Below are positions 8,842-16,575 of a stretch of DNA of 64,000 bases, in pieces. Origin of the DNA: SZUA-36 sp963801195 (GTDB taxonomy: Bacteria; Pseudomonadota; Gammaproteobacteria; Xanthomonadales; SZUA-36); NCBI GenBank assembly GCA_963801195.1, contig CAWDDX010000003.1, forward strand, positions 1 to 64,000, in the 5' to 3' direction. Within the stretch, counting starts at the first letter, position 1; the number at the start of each line of letters is the position of its first letter. The notes under the pieces were generated by a model, which made no database searches, had not been told where the DNA came from, and saw only the letters and a program-made list of their open reading frames with translations. The position numbers and the translations under genes were made by a program.

Positions 8842-10464
8842 TCAATTCGCTCCCTTAAGATTACGGTAGTGGCGAATCAGGGCATTTGTCGAACTGTCGT
8901 GTTCGAGCGTTGGTTCATCCCCGGCTTCAAGCTCGGGAACGATTCGCTTTGCAAGCACCTTACCTAACTCGACGCCCCATTGGTCAAAGGAATCGATGTT
9001 CCAGATCACACCCTGGGTGAAGACGCTGTGTTCATAAAGGGCGACGAGCTTGCCCAGCACCTGGGGTGTCAGCCGTTCGGCCAGGATGACATTGGACGGA
9101 CGGTTGCCTTCAAAAACCCGGTGCGGCACGAGCGAATCCGCTGTTCCCTCTGCTTTGACTTCCTCTGCGGTTTTGCCAAAAGCCAGCGCTTCTGCCTGGG
9201 CAAAGACGTTCGCTACGAGTATGTCGTGGTGGCGACCGAGTGGCGTCAGCGCCTGAGCAAACGCAATGAAGTCACAGGGAATCAGCCGCGTGCCCTGATG
9301 AATCAATTGATAGAAAGAGTGCTGGCCGTTGGTGCCGGGTTCGCCCCAGTAAATCGGACCGGTGTGGAAACCCACCGCTTCGCCGCCGAGTGTGACGTGT
9401 TTACCATTACTCTCCATCGTCAGTTGCTGAAGGTAGGCCGGAAAGCGTTTCAAGTATTGCTCGTAGGGGAGGACCGCCACTGTCTCGGCGCCCAGGAAGT
9501 TATTGTTCCAGACCGAAAGTAACGCCATTATCACAGGCAGGTTTTTCTCGAACGGAGCATGGCGGAAATGTTCGTCCATCTCGTTGAAGCCCTTGAGTAG
9601 CGCCCGGAAATTTTCCGGGCCTATCGCCAGCATCGTCGAAAGGCCGATGGCCGAGTCCATCGAATAGCGTCCGCCAACCCAATCCCAAAAGCCGAAAACA
9701 TTTGACTTCTCAATACCGAACCCGGCCACCTTCCCGGAGTTGGTGGATACCGCGACAAAGTGTTTGCCGACCGCGCTGGCATCACCACCAAGTCCCTTTA
9801 GCAGCCATTCGCGCGCGCTTTGCGCATTGGTCATGGTTTCCAGCGTGGTGAATGTTTTCGAAGCAATAATGAACAGCGTTTCGGCGGGGTCGAGGTCTGC
9901 AGTCGCCTCGACGAAATCAGTACCATCCACGTTTGAAATGAATCGAAATCTCAGGCTGCGGTCGCTGTAATATTTGAGAGCCTCGTACGCCATCACCGGA
10001 CCAAGGTCGGAACCGCCGATACCGATATTGATGACGTTCCTGACGGGTTTGCCCGTATGACCTTTCCATTCACCACTGCGGACCCGGTCGCAGAACGTGG
10101 CCATCTTGTCGAGCATGGCATGGACCTCGGGCACCACATTTTTCCCGTCCACGATAATCGTCGCGTCTTTCGGTGCGCGGAGGGCAATATGCAGTACGGC
10201 CCGATTTTCCGTGGTATTGATTTTTTCCCCATTGAACATGGCGGTGATCCGTCCGTGCAAACCGGAACCGACGGCCAGTTGAATCAGAATTTTGATCGTC
10301 TGATCAGTGATACGGTTCTTCGAATAATCCAGGTAAAGACCTGCCGCCTCGATCACCATTCGTTCGCCCCGTTCAGGGTCGTCTTCGAAAAGGGTCCGAA
10401 GCTGTATCTTTCGAATACGATCACTGTGTTCAACAAGTGCTTTCCACGCTGGTCGTTCAGTCAT
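8842..10464 (-). CDS. pgi: Glucose-6-phosphate isomerase
   Basis: Interconverts glucose 6-phosphate and fructose 6-phosphate; cytosolic. Seen: NIGIGGSDLGP, the SKTFTT phosphate-binding loop, GTNGQHSFYQLIHQG and the C-terminal signature FDQWGVELGK, which carry the family's Gln/Glu/His/Lys active-site residues. One local oddity is GGRYSMDSAIGL where most homologues have a Trp after Ser. The start is placed at ATG 10464 (protein begins MTERPAWKAL), preceded by gggga at about 8 bases. The frame is open for 28 more codons upstream, but these do not resemble Pgi. The product is then 540 residues, close to the E. coli enzyme (549). Monocistronic. Confidence 0.95.
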   Translation of the reverse strand: MTERPAWKALVEHSDRIRKIQLRTLFEDDPERGERMVIEAAGLYLDYSKNRITDQTIKILIQLAVGSGLHGRITAMFNGEKINTTENRAVLHIALRAPKDATIIVDGKNVVPEVHAMLDKMATFCDRVRSGEWKGHTGKPVRNVINIGIGGSDLGPVMAYEALKYYSDRSLRFRFISNVDGTDFVEATADLDPAETLFIIASKTFTTLETMTNAQSAREWLLKGLGGDASAVGKHFVAVSTNSGKVAGFGIEKSNVFGFWDWVGGRYSMDSAIGLSTMLAIGPENFRALLKGFNEMDEHFRHAPFEKNLPVIMALLSVWNNNFLGAETVAVLPYEQYLKRFPAYLQQLTMESNGKHVTLGGEAVGFHTGPIYWGEPGTNGQHSFYQLIHQGTRLIPCDFIAFAQALTPLGRHHDILVANVFAQAEALAFGKTAEEVKAEGTADSLVPHRVFEGNRPSNVILAERLTPQVLGKLVALYEHSVFTQGVIWNIDSFDQWGVELGKVLAKRIVPELEAGDEPTLEHDSSTNALIRHYRNLKGAN

Positions 10465-10716
10465 CGGACAGTCCCCATACTTCAGATACTGCGCGATTCG
10501 TCCGGTCCCTTCGTCCAGCGACACGTCGTCCGACGCCAGCGGCCCCACCGGTTCCAGTTGCTACTTTGTCGTGAATCCGACTCATAATTTTGTTCCTTTC
10601 ATTTCTCACTTTGCTTTCCTTGTTGTGGCGTCGCCTTGCCGGGCCTGCGACGGTCCGACAATCCCGTTGCTGCGTATCTGCCAATGAGCGATCAGACTGG
10701 CGACTGTGCTTTACGT

Positions 10717-10898
10717 TCATTCGGTTTCTGTAATACAACGTTTGACATCTACAAAGCTGTCGGGATTGATCGAAATTGTATCAATCCCGGCCTCAACCAG
10801 ACACTTCGCAAATCCGGGGTGATCGCTGACGCATGAGAATACTGCGAACGCCAGGTTATGCGTGTGTAATTCTGAAGCCAACTTATCACCAACTCCAC
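10717..10898 (-). pseudogene. ppsA: C-terminal remnant of a phosphoenolpyruvate synthase-like gene
   Basis: On the minus strand, one frame reads LASELHTHNLAF, then FSCVSDHPGFAKCLVEAGID, then TISINPDSFVDVKRCITE before TGA at 10717. This is the pattern of the PEP synthase end (SDxPxFAxFLVEAGIDSISxNPDSFxxVK). The family's Cys-Gly-Gln of the ICGQ motif is replaced. No start codon or the other ~700 residues are present; the fragment is cut off by repeat element A, which begins at 10901. The gene was probably destroyed by deletion linked to element insertion. Confidence 0.75.
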
Positions 10899-10900
10899 TC

Positions 10901-11164
10901 TAACCCGTATATTGCACCAGTCGGCATCGGGCCTCACCATATCTAATTGAATCGATTGACCTAAATGGAATTTTTGTTGATGAATCCCAGGGTACACACT
11001 TTGTACCCGGCCCGGTACCTATCCCGGCCCTGGCTAGTTCAGGCACGCCTGGACTTGAGCTTCCCTCGGACCATAGCTATGGCTATGATCCTCACTCCAG
11101 CCCTGCACCCAACCGCACCTGACCTGCGCCAGGCTCCGGGATACTGGTGCAACATGCGGGCTAA
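10901..11164 (+). mobile_element. Short palindromic element, family A, copy 1 (264 bp, MITE-like)
   Basis: Ends are imperfect inverted repeats: taacccgtatattgcaccag on the left and the reverse complement of ttagcccgcatgttgcacca on the right. A second copy lies at 16005-16266 in opposite orientation with high identity across its length. An internal dyad atagc-tatg-gctat sits at 11073-11086. No transposase is encoded. A short reading frame (LYPARYLSRPWLVQARL...) is shared by both copies but lacks a start signal. The features fit a non-autonomous element moved by a transposase acting in trans; the parent IS family is not established here. Confidence 0.8.
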
Positions 11165-11284
11165 GCGAATTGGACCCTCTTACCAAAGCTGGCTTTTTAT
11201 TAAAGAACATGGGTAGAGAACAGTCATTGAAATTTTTCAATGATTGTCTGGACCCCACTACTGTCCCGCATAAAATCAGTGGAA

Positions 11285-11449
11285 GGAGCCGGAATTTGCT
11301 TTGTCACTGGCGAATTCGAAGTCAGATGCGTTGCAAAACCGGATAGGACAAACTGTAATTTTAGAAAAAGGCCAAAATCACCTGTATCACCATGAAATAA
11401 AGAGACATTTTTCATTTGTTCGTCCGCCTTGGTGAATAATTCGGGTTAA
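11285..11449 (+). mobile_element. Element B, incomplete copy at the head of the tandem array
   Basis: From 11318 on, it is nearly identical to the right-hand part of the two full copies that follow (gaagtcagatgcgttgc ... ggtgaataattcgggttaa). The left part (11285-11317) keeps only ggagccggaatttgc and ctggcgaa, and lacks the central dyad, so it carries an internal deletion. Confidence 0.8.
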
Positions 11450-11689
11450 GCCGGATAATTCACCAGGGATCCGGAATTTGCAGCGTAGCTGACAAAACAG
11501 TTTGATTGATCGTTCGAAAAAGCATAGCGCCGCTATGGTTTGAGAAGGATCGCCAAAATGTGAAGTCAGATGCGTTGCAAAACCGGATAGGACAAACTGT
11601 AATTTTAGAAAAAGGCCAAAATCACCTGTATCACCATGAAATAAAGAGACATTTTTCATTTATTCGTCCGCCTTGGTGAATAATTCGGG
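11446..11689 (+). mobile_element. Element B, full copy 1 (244 bp)
   Basis: Starts ttaagccggataattcacca and ends ccttggtgaataattcgggt, forming inverted ends. Central dyad atagcgccgctat at 11524-11536. It is followed directly by copy 2 with a period of 244 bases. Confidence 0.85.
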
Positions 11690-11934
11690 TTAAGCCGGAT
11701 AATTCACCAGGGATCCGGAATTTGCAGCGTAGCTGACAAAACAGTTTGATTGATCGTTCGAAAAAGCATAGCGCCGCTATGGTTTGAGAAGGATCGGCCA
11801 AAATGTGAAGTCAGATGCGTTGCAAAACCGGATAGGACAAACTGTAATTTTAGAAAAAGGCCAAAATCACCTGTATCACCATGAAATAAAGAGACATTTT
11901 TCATTTATTCGTCCGCCTTGGTGAATTATTCGGG
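11690..11934 (+). mobile_element. Element B, full copy 2 (245 bp)
   Basis: Near-identical to copy 1 with one extra G after the dyad (ggatcggcc versus ggatcgcc). Dyad at 11768-11780. The right end stops at gaattattcggg and runs into unrelated DNA, so the terminal ttaa is lost. Confidence 0.85.
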
Positions 11935-12416
11935 CCAGGGATGGGTTCACGCCGTGTCCTGAAACAAGACACTGCGCCGCCTCGGCGGTCCCGGCAGATG
12001 GTGAATTGAAGTCCGCACGAAGCAAATGTCGCGCAATCCCGCGATTGATCATTGATTCAGCACCTGGCAGCTGGAATAAGTGGGACAGTAGTGTCTGGAC
12101 AACGATTTAAATAAATGGCGCTATCCGGCGAAGCGGCTATGCTTGCGCGGGTTACCGGGGATGCTTGTCCACCTTCGGGTTTAAGGATGAAGCGTGAAAA
12201 AATGGACGGCTCTCCCCCAGTAAATTATTATCAGACGGGTGATAGTGTCGGATGGGTGATTTCATGCGGTGAAAGCGGTCAAAATCGCTCTTTCACAGTG
12301 AGCGCCAACTGAATATACATCGCGAATTCACGCATATGTTGAGTTGAGAAAGTAAGCGGTAATCGAGCGCGCCATGGGTCTTGATTACTTTCTTGTTGCT
12401 GTATGCAGGGTTTTTT
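11935..12416. other. Intergenic DNA between the B array and the CheB remnant
   Basis: Holds the right-hand inverted end at 12079-12103. The 65-codon ORF at 12115-12312 has no recognisable product and no ribosome site, and I do not call it. Nothing else is visible. Confidence 0.5.
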
Positions 12417-12764
12417 GTGGTAGAGGAAAAGACCAAAAAAAGGGCTAAGGCCAAACCCGTCAAACGGCATGAACAACCCACGGCTGATCATTCGGCGGCC
12501 CACGCGGAAGTTACCCGGCAACCTACTGACTTTGGCATCGTTGGCATTGGCGCCTCGGCAGGCGGGCTGGAGGCTTTACGTGATTTGCTCGATCACTTGC
12601 CGGCAGACACAGGTATGGCCTTGGTGCAACAGCCGCAGTCAGCTGATTATGCCGGTATGCCGGCCAGCACGATCGCAACGGGACTGGCTGCTTATGTTTT
12701 GCCGCCAGCATTGTCCTTTGAGGACGTGACGCACACACCTCGAATCAACAAGGAAGCGCACTGA
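12417..12764 (+). pseudogene. Internally deleted CheB-type methylesterase domain
   Basis: After a basic leader, residues FGIVGIGASAGGLEALRDLL match the start of a CheB domain, including the GASAGG loop with the nucleophilic Ser. The text then jumps after GMALVQ to GMPASTIATGLAAYVLPP, which matches the very end of a CheB domain. About 120 residues are missing, including the active-site His and Asp. In related organisms this domain begins large CheB-CheR-PAS-kinase proteins. The TGATG junction (12762-12766) to the kinase gene suggests both descend from such a fusion or operon. Start GTG 12417, or TTG 12381. Confidence 0.8.
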
Positions 12765-14494
12765 TGTCACGCGAGTTGTCAAAGGACAAACCGGTCGTGA
12801 CTCAGACCCTTCGTGAGCGCGCCGAGAAACTACTGCATGCCAAACAGGATAATTTAACGGCCATGTCCACCATGGACCTTAAAGCGCTTGTCTATGAACT
12901 TAGCGTCCATCAAATGGAACTGGAGGTCCAAAACGAAGAACTGCGACAGGCCCAGGTCGAACTCGCCCAGGCACACGACCATTACTCCGATCTGTACGAA
13001 TTCGCACCGGTTGGTTATATCTCGTTGAAAAAAGATGGCGAGATCATCGGCGCCAATCTGACCGCCGCCGGGATGCTCGGTGTCAAGCGTCAAGAATTGT
13101 TGCACACGAAGCTTACGAAATTCATAGCGCGACCTTCGCAGGATGACTTTTATCTATACCGGCAAGCGGTCTTCTCCAGCAGCATAAAGCAAACCCGTGA
13201 GATCGAAATGCACAAGGCGGATGCTACGGCACTGAGCGTGCGATTGGAAAGCATAGTGCCCAGACTGGAACAGGAACAAGTCTGTCAGACTGTACTCGTC
13301 GATATCACGGAACGAAAGAAAGCCGAGTATAAGCTGCAACGCCTGTTGGATTCCCTCGAGCAACAGGTGGATCATCGGACCCAACAACTGCGGGACGAAC
13401 ACCGGTTTATCGATACCATTCTGGAAAATATGCCGGCGGCGACTATGGTGCTTGACGTTGACGCCCGGGTGATCTCTTTTAACAAGGCCTGCGAGACGGC
13501 TTCTGGTTACAGTTTTCAAGAAATGCGGGGTACCACGAAATGGAAAAATTTAGTCCCCCCGGATGAGCGGCAAAGGCTCGGTGACATGATCAGTTCGTTC
13601 CAGGCCCGTGAGTACGATTCCGTTCAGCACGAAAATCACTGGGTGCATAAAGATGGGTCCAGGAGGTTGTTTTGTTGGTACAACACGGTTCTCAAGGACA
13701 GCGCCGGCCAGGTGCAATACCTTATCGGAAGTGGTTTGGATATCACCGCGCAACGCGAAGCCGAGGTTGAGAACGACAAGCACCTTGAAGAAGCTGCGCG
13801 CTTACAAAGAGTCCTGACCGCCAATGAACTGGCCACCAACCTGGCGCACGAGCTCAATCAGCCGCTGGCGGCCATCTCCATGACTGCCGAAAACAGCCAG
13901 GCATTGTTGGAACCCTCGCCACTGGAACCGGGCCAGGACCGCCAACTGATCGAAAATCTGCAGCACATCAGTGATCAGGCAATGCGTGGCGGTGAGATCG
14001 TTCGCGGCTTGATGGCAATGGTACGGAAAAGCAAGATCGATGCGGTCTCACTGGACCTGAATGCCGTGATACGCACCGCCTGCGGGCTGATACAAAAGAA
14101 GGCGGAACGCCGGAATATCAAGATCAGTCTGAATCTGGACAAGACGCTGCCCCCGGTAATGGGTGTGAGCGTACACATAGAGCAAGTGTTGCTTAATCTT
14201 TTACGTAATGGCATAGATGCTATCCGCGACAGGGGTTCGCAAGGCGGTCATATTTGTGTTGAGAATTCACGGCAGGAGAGTATGGTGCTTGTGACTGTCT
14301 GTGACAGTGGCGGCGGCATCGATGAGCAAGTGATCGACAGCTTATTTGAATCATTTTTTAGCACCAAGGACTATGGCCTTGGGGTGGGCTTGCGCATCAG
14401 TCACAGCCTGGTAGAGGCAATGGGTGGCCGATTGTGGGCGGAGGTCCATCAATCGGAAGGTATTTTCCATTTTGAATTACCGCTGGCGCCATGA
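12764..14494 (+). CDS. PAS-domain sensor histidine kinase (FixL/NtrB-like)
   Basis: Predicted soluble sensor kinase of 576 residues; no membrane segment is seen. Order: N-terminal coiled coil (about 15-75, with LRERAEKLLHAK and VQNEELRQAQVEL), PAS1 (about 75-190, closing in DITERKKAE), a second coiled coil, PAS2 (about 215-330, closing in DITAQREAE), and a HisKA box with phospho-acceptor His362 in LAHELNQPLAAI. The ATPase domain has LLNLLRNGIDAI (N box), DSGGGID (G1) and GVGLRISHSLVEAMGG (G2). Its stop overlaps the regulator gene (ATGA), so the cognate partner is the FixJ-like protein. I see no clear haem-ligand His in either PAS, so the signal is unknown. Confidence 0.88.
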   Translation: MSRELSKDKPVVTQTLRERAEKLLHAKQDNLTAMSTMDLKALVYELSVHQMELEVQNEELRQAQVELAQAHDHYSDLYEFAPVGYISLKKDGEIIGANLTAAGMLGVKRQELLHTKLTKFIARPSQDDFYLYRQAVFSSSIKQTREIEMHKADATALSVRLESIVPRLEQEQVCQTVLVDITERKKAEYKLQRLLDSLEQQVDHRTQQLRDEHRFIDTILENMPAATMVLDVDARVISFNKACETASGYSFQEMRGTTKWKNLVPPDERQRLGDMISSFQAREYDSVQHENHWVHKDGSRRLFCWYNTVLKDSAGQVQYLIGSGLDITAQREAEVENDKHLEEAARLQRVLTANELATNLAHELNQPLAAISMTAENSQALLEPSPLEPGQDRQLIENLQHISDQAMRGGEIVRGLMAMVRKSKIDAVSLDLNAVIRTACGLIQKKAERRNIKISLNLDKTLPPVMGVSVHIEQVLLNLLRNGIDAIRDRGSQGGHICVENSRQESMVLVTVCDSGGGIDEQVIDSLFESFFSTKDYGLGVGLRISHSLVEAMGGRLWAEVHQSEGIFHFELPLAP

Positions 14495-15093
14495 CACAGA
14501 CTGTATTCATTGTTGACGATGACGACGCTGTCCGCGGGGCCTTGGGACAAATGCTCGAAATCTCCGGTTTCAACGTAAAGGCCTACGCAGACGGTAGTAC
14601 CTTTGTGTCGGACTGTGACGAGCATGTTTCGGGCTGCGTGCTGTTGGACATGGCCATGCCGGTATTGGACGGGCACGGCGTGCAGGCGCAGTTGAATGCG
14701 CGCGGCATCCGCATTCCCGTGATATTTCTCAGTGGTCACGGCGAGGTACCCGATGCGGTGCAGGCGGTACAGGCCGGGGCGATGGATTTTCTACAGAAGC
14801 CGGCCACCAGTGCATCATTGCTGGCAAGCGTGCGCAAAGCCCTGGCATTAGACCTCGAAAACCGTGAAGCGGATTCAAGAACAAAACGGATTCATGCGGG
14901 CTATGCCATGCTGAGTCCGCGTGAAAAAGAGGTCATGGCGCTGGTCACCGACGGTCTCGCTAACAAGGAAATCGCCCGCAAACTCAAAATCAGCCCGCGA
15001 ACGGTTGAAGTCCACCGAAACCATGTCATGTACAAAATGGGTGCGGAATCGTTAGCACATCTGGTCAAAATGAGCGCCGTCTGTCACTCCTGA
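14491..15093 (+). CDS. FixJ/TtrR-family response regulator (receiver plus LuxR-type HTH)
   Basis: A 200-residue DNA-binding regulator. The receiver domain (1-120) has the acidic cluster in FIVDDDD, phospho-acceptor Asp53 in LLDMAMP, and the Lys in FLQKPA. A linker leads to a LuxR/GerE helix-turn-helix (about 135-195: LSPREKEVMALV, GLANKEIARKLKISPRTVEVHR). The start codon overlaps the kinase stop, so the two are co-translated. By family knowledge, FixJ-type proteins activate a downstream Crp/Fnr gene; a Crp/Fnr-type gene lies 203 bases downstream on the same strand. Confidence 0.92.
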   Translation: MTQTVFIVDDDDAVRGALGQMLEISGFNVKAYADGSTFVSDCDEHVSGCVLLDMAMPVLDGHGVQAQLNARGIRIPVIFLSGHGEVPDAVQAVQAGAMDFLQKPATSASLLASVRKALALDLENREADSRTKRIHAGYAMLSPREKEVMALVTDGLANKEIARKLKISPRTVEVHRNHVMYKMGAESLAHLVKMSAVCHS

Positions 15094-15296
15094 GCAAAGC
15101 AATTCAAATATTTTAAGTGCCTCGACTACGTGGTTTCCCTTAGTGCTCAACCCAATATCTTTAATTTTTAGATTTCTGTAGCCTATTAACTTGTCCTAAC
15201 TTTCTTTGGTGGTGATTGTATCAAGACGATGTTCATAGGTTTTGCCGTAAATTCAGAATTGGCGTTTGTGAAACCATACAATGGCAGTTCAGGCAT

Positions 15297-16007
15297 ATGA
15301 ATAAGGTGTTCCAGCAAAACTCGCCCGGAGTTTCAACGCAAAGCAACAAGCTTGGTACTGACACAGGTACCATTCCTGATGAATTATTTCCTGAAATCTT
15401 ATCGAAAACAAAAACTTATTTAGCAAAAGAAGTCATTCATCGCGAAGCTGATGCCGTCGATAAAGTGTATTACATCCGGGGCGGCATGGTTAAGTTGTTA
15501 AGCTACCTGCATAACGGTCGGGCGCGGATCGTCCGTTTACACGCTGGCGGGCACTGGCTTGGATTGGAGGGATTGGTAGGCCAGCCCTACGAACATACTG
15601 CCGTTGCTGTTGATGACGTGGAAACGTATTATTTTTCAGTAAAACATCTCCAGCAACTTGAACACGACAATTCTCGCCGGTATCTCCAGATAGTAAAACA
15701 AGTCTATGGAAATCTGGCGCAGGCCGATCGATGGATCGCGGATTTTTCCACCGGGGGGATCAGGGCACGGGTGGCGCGTCTGCTCGAGTTTCTATCGAAG
15801 CTTAAGTATGGCAACGCGTCCGGCATGGTCGAGCTATTAACGGTTCATGAAATGGCGGACATGCTGGGCGTAACGCCGGAAAGCGTAAGCCGTATCCTGG
15901 CGGAGTTTAAACGTAACGAGACTTTGACTTTGCATAAGCCGGGCAGTAAAAGTAACGAAATCTATAAAATAGATTCCCAAAAATTGCACCCCGAGACTCT
16001 GCACTAA
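15297..16007 (+). CDS. Crp/Fnr-family transcriptional regulator whose stop codon lies in repeat element A
   Basis: Cyclic-nucleotide-binding-like effector domain (about residues 20-135, with GHWLGLEGLV and the long dimerisation helix after YYFSVKHLQQLEH) and a C-terminal winged helix with the recognition segment EMADMLGVTPESVSRILAEF. It lacks the N-terminal Cys cluster of Fnr, so no oxygen-sensing FeS cluster is expected. Start chosen at ATG 15297 (MNKVFQQN...), giving 236 residues; an earlier ATG at 15216 would add 27 residues that do not look like the family. The final TAA (16005-16007) is the first triplet of the inverted A element, so the native C-terminus may be altered. It may be a FixK-like target of the two-component pair upstream. 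Confidence 0.88.
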   Translation: MNKVFQQNSPGVSTQSNKLGTDTGTIPDELFPEILSKTKTYLAKEVIHREADAVDKVYYIRGGMVKLLSYLHNGRARIVRLHAGGHWLGLEGLVGQPYEHTAVAVDDVETYYFSVKHLQQLEHDNSRRYLQIVKQVYGNLAQADRWIADFSTGGIRARVARLLEFLSKLKYGNASGMVELLTVHEMADMLGVTPESVSRILAEFKRNETLTLHKPGSKSNEIYKIDSQKLHPETLH

Positions 16008-16266
16008 CCCGCATGTTGCACCAGTATCCTGGAGGCTGGCGCAGGTCAGGTGCGGTTGGGCGCAGGGCTGGAATGAGGATCATAGCCGTAGCTATGGTCC
16101 GAGGGAAGCTCAAGTCCAAGCGTGCCTGAACTAGCCAGGGCCGGGATAGGCACCGGGCCGGGTACAAAGTGTACCCTGGGATTCATCAACAAAAATTCCA
16201 TTTAGGTCAATCGATTCAAGTAGATACAGTGAGGCCCTATGCCGACTGGTGCAATATACGGGCTAA
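16005..16266 (-). mobile_element. Short palindromic element, family A, copy 2 (262 bp, inverted relative to copy 1)
   Basis: Reverse-complement match to 10901-11164 throughout, including both inverted ends and the central dyad (atagc-cgta-gctat at 16082-16095). Its first bases, taacccgcatgttgcacc, supply the stop codon of the Crp/Fnr gene. The two A copies bracket the whole regulatory island. Confidence 0.85.
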
Positions 16267-16327
16267 TCCGCTGGCGGGAAAATGGGCCAGGCATGCGAGA
16301 TGCCATTCAAACTTTCAACAGCTTCGC

Positions 16328-16575
16328 TAACCCGAATATTTCACCAAGGCGGACGAACAAATGACAAATGTCATTTAATTTCATGGTGATACACGTGATG
16401 TTGGCCTTTTTCTAAAATTACAGTTTGTCCTATCCGGTTTTGCAACGCATCTGACTTCACATTTTGGCCTATCCTTCTCAAACCATAGCCGGGCTATGGT
16501 TTTTCGAACGATCGATCAAACTGTTTCGCCAGCTACGCTGCAAATTCCGGATCCCTGGTGAATTATCCGGGCTAA
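16328..16575 (-). mobile_element. Element B, inverted copy (248 bp)
   Basis: Reverse-complement match to the B units at 11446-11934, with the dyad atagc-cgg-gctat at 16485-16497. Some positions differ (cgcgctggc-type changes, gacaaatg insert), so it is older than or distinct from the tandem copies. It overlaps the 3' end of the patatin gene. Confidence 0.85.

Larger units (their letters stand above)
11246..12103. mobile_element. Possible relic of an insertion element bounded by inverted gtctgga / actactgtccc ends
   Basis: Near 11246-11270 the strand reads gtctggaccccactactgtccc. Near 12079-12103 it reads gggacagtagtgtctggac. The two share gggacagtagtg in opposite orientation plus an adjoining gtccaga/tctggac block. 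The B-element array lies between them. No transposase remains. The pairing is short, so this is a tentative call. Confidence 0.35.

Noticed and set aside
8665..8967. 100-codon ORF on + near the pgi end
   Set aside because: It overlaps the pgi 3' end on the opposite strand and has no ribosome site or recognised domain.
10465..10548. Upstream extension of pgi (28 codons)
   Set aside because: The residues do not match Pgi N-termini and a good ribosome site lies before ATG 10464.
10761..10789. 10-bp perfect inverted repeat cgggattgat ... atcaatcccg
   Set aside because: It falls in the ppsA relic and is explained by the codons of GIDTISINP; not treated as an operator.
10965..11216. ORF shared by both A copies (LYPARYLSRPWLVQARL-type)
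   Set aside because: It is inside a repeat with no ribosome site, and conservation follows the DNA element; coding role unsupported.
11285..11934. Tandem repeats as CRISPR
   Set aside because: Units are about 245 bp with inverted ends and no spacers; not a CRISPR array.
12115..12312. 65-codon ORF after the B array
   Set aside because: No recognised domain, no ribosome site, sits in element-rich DNA.
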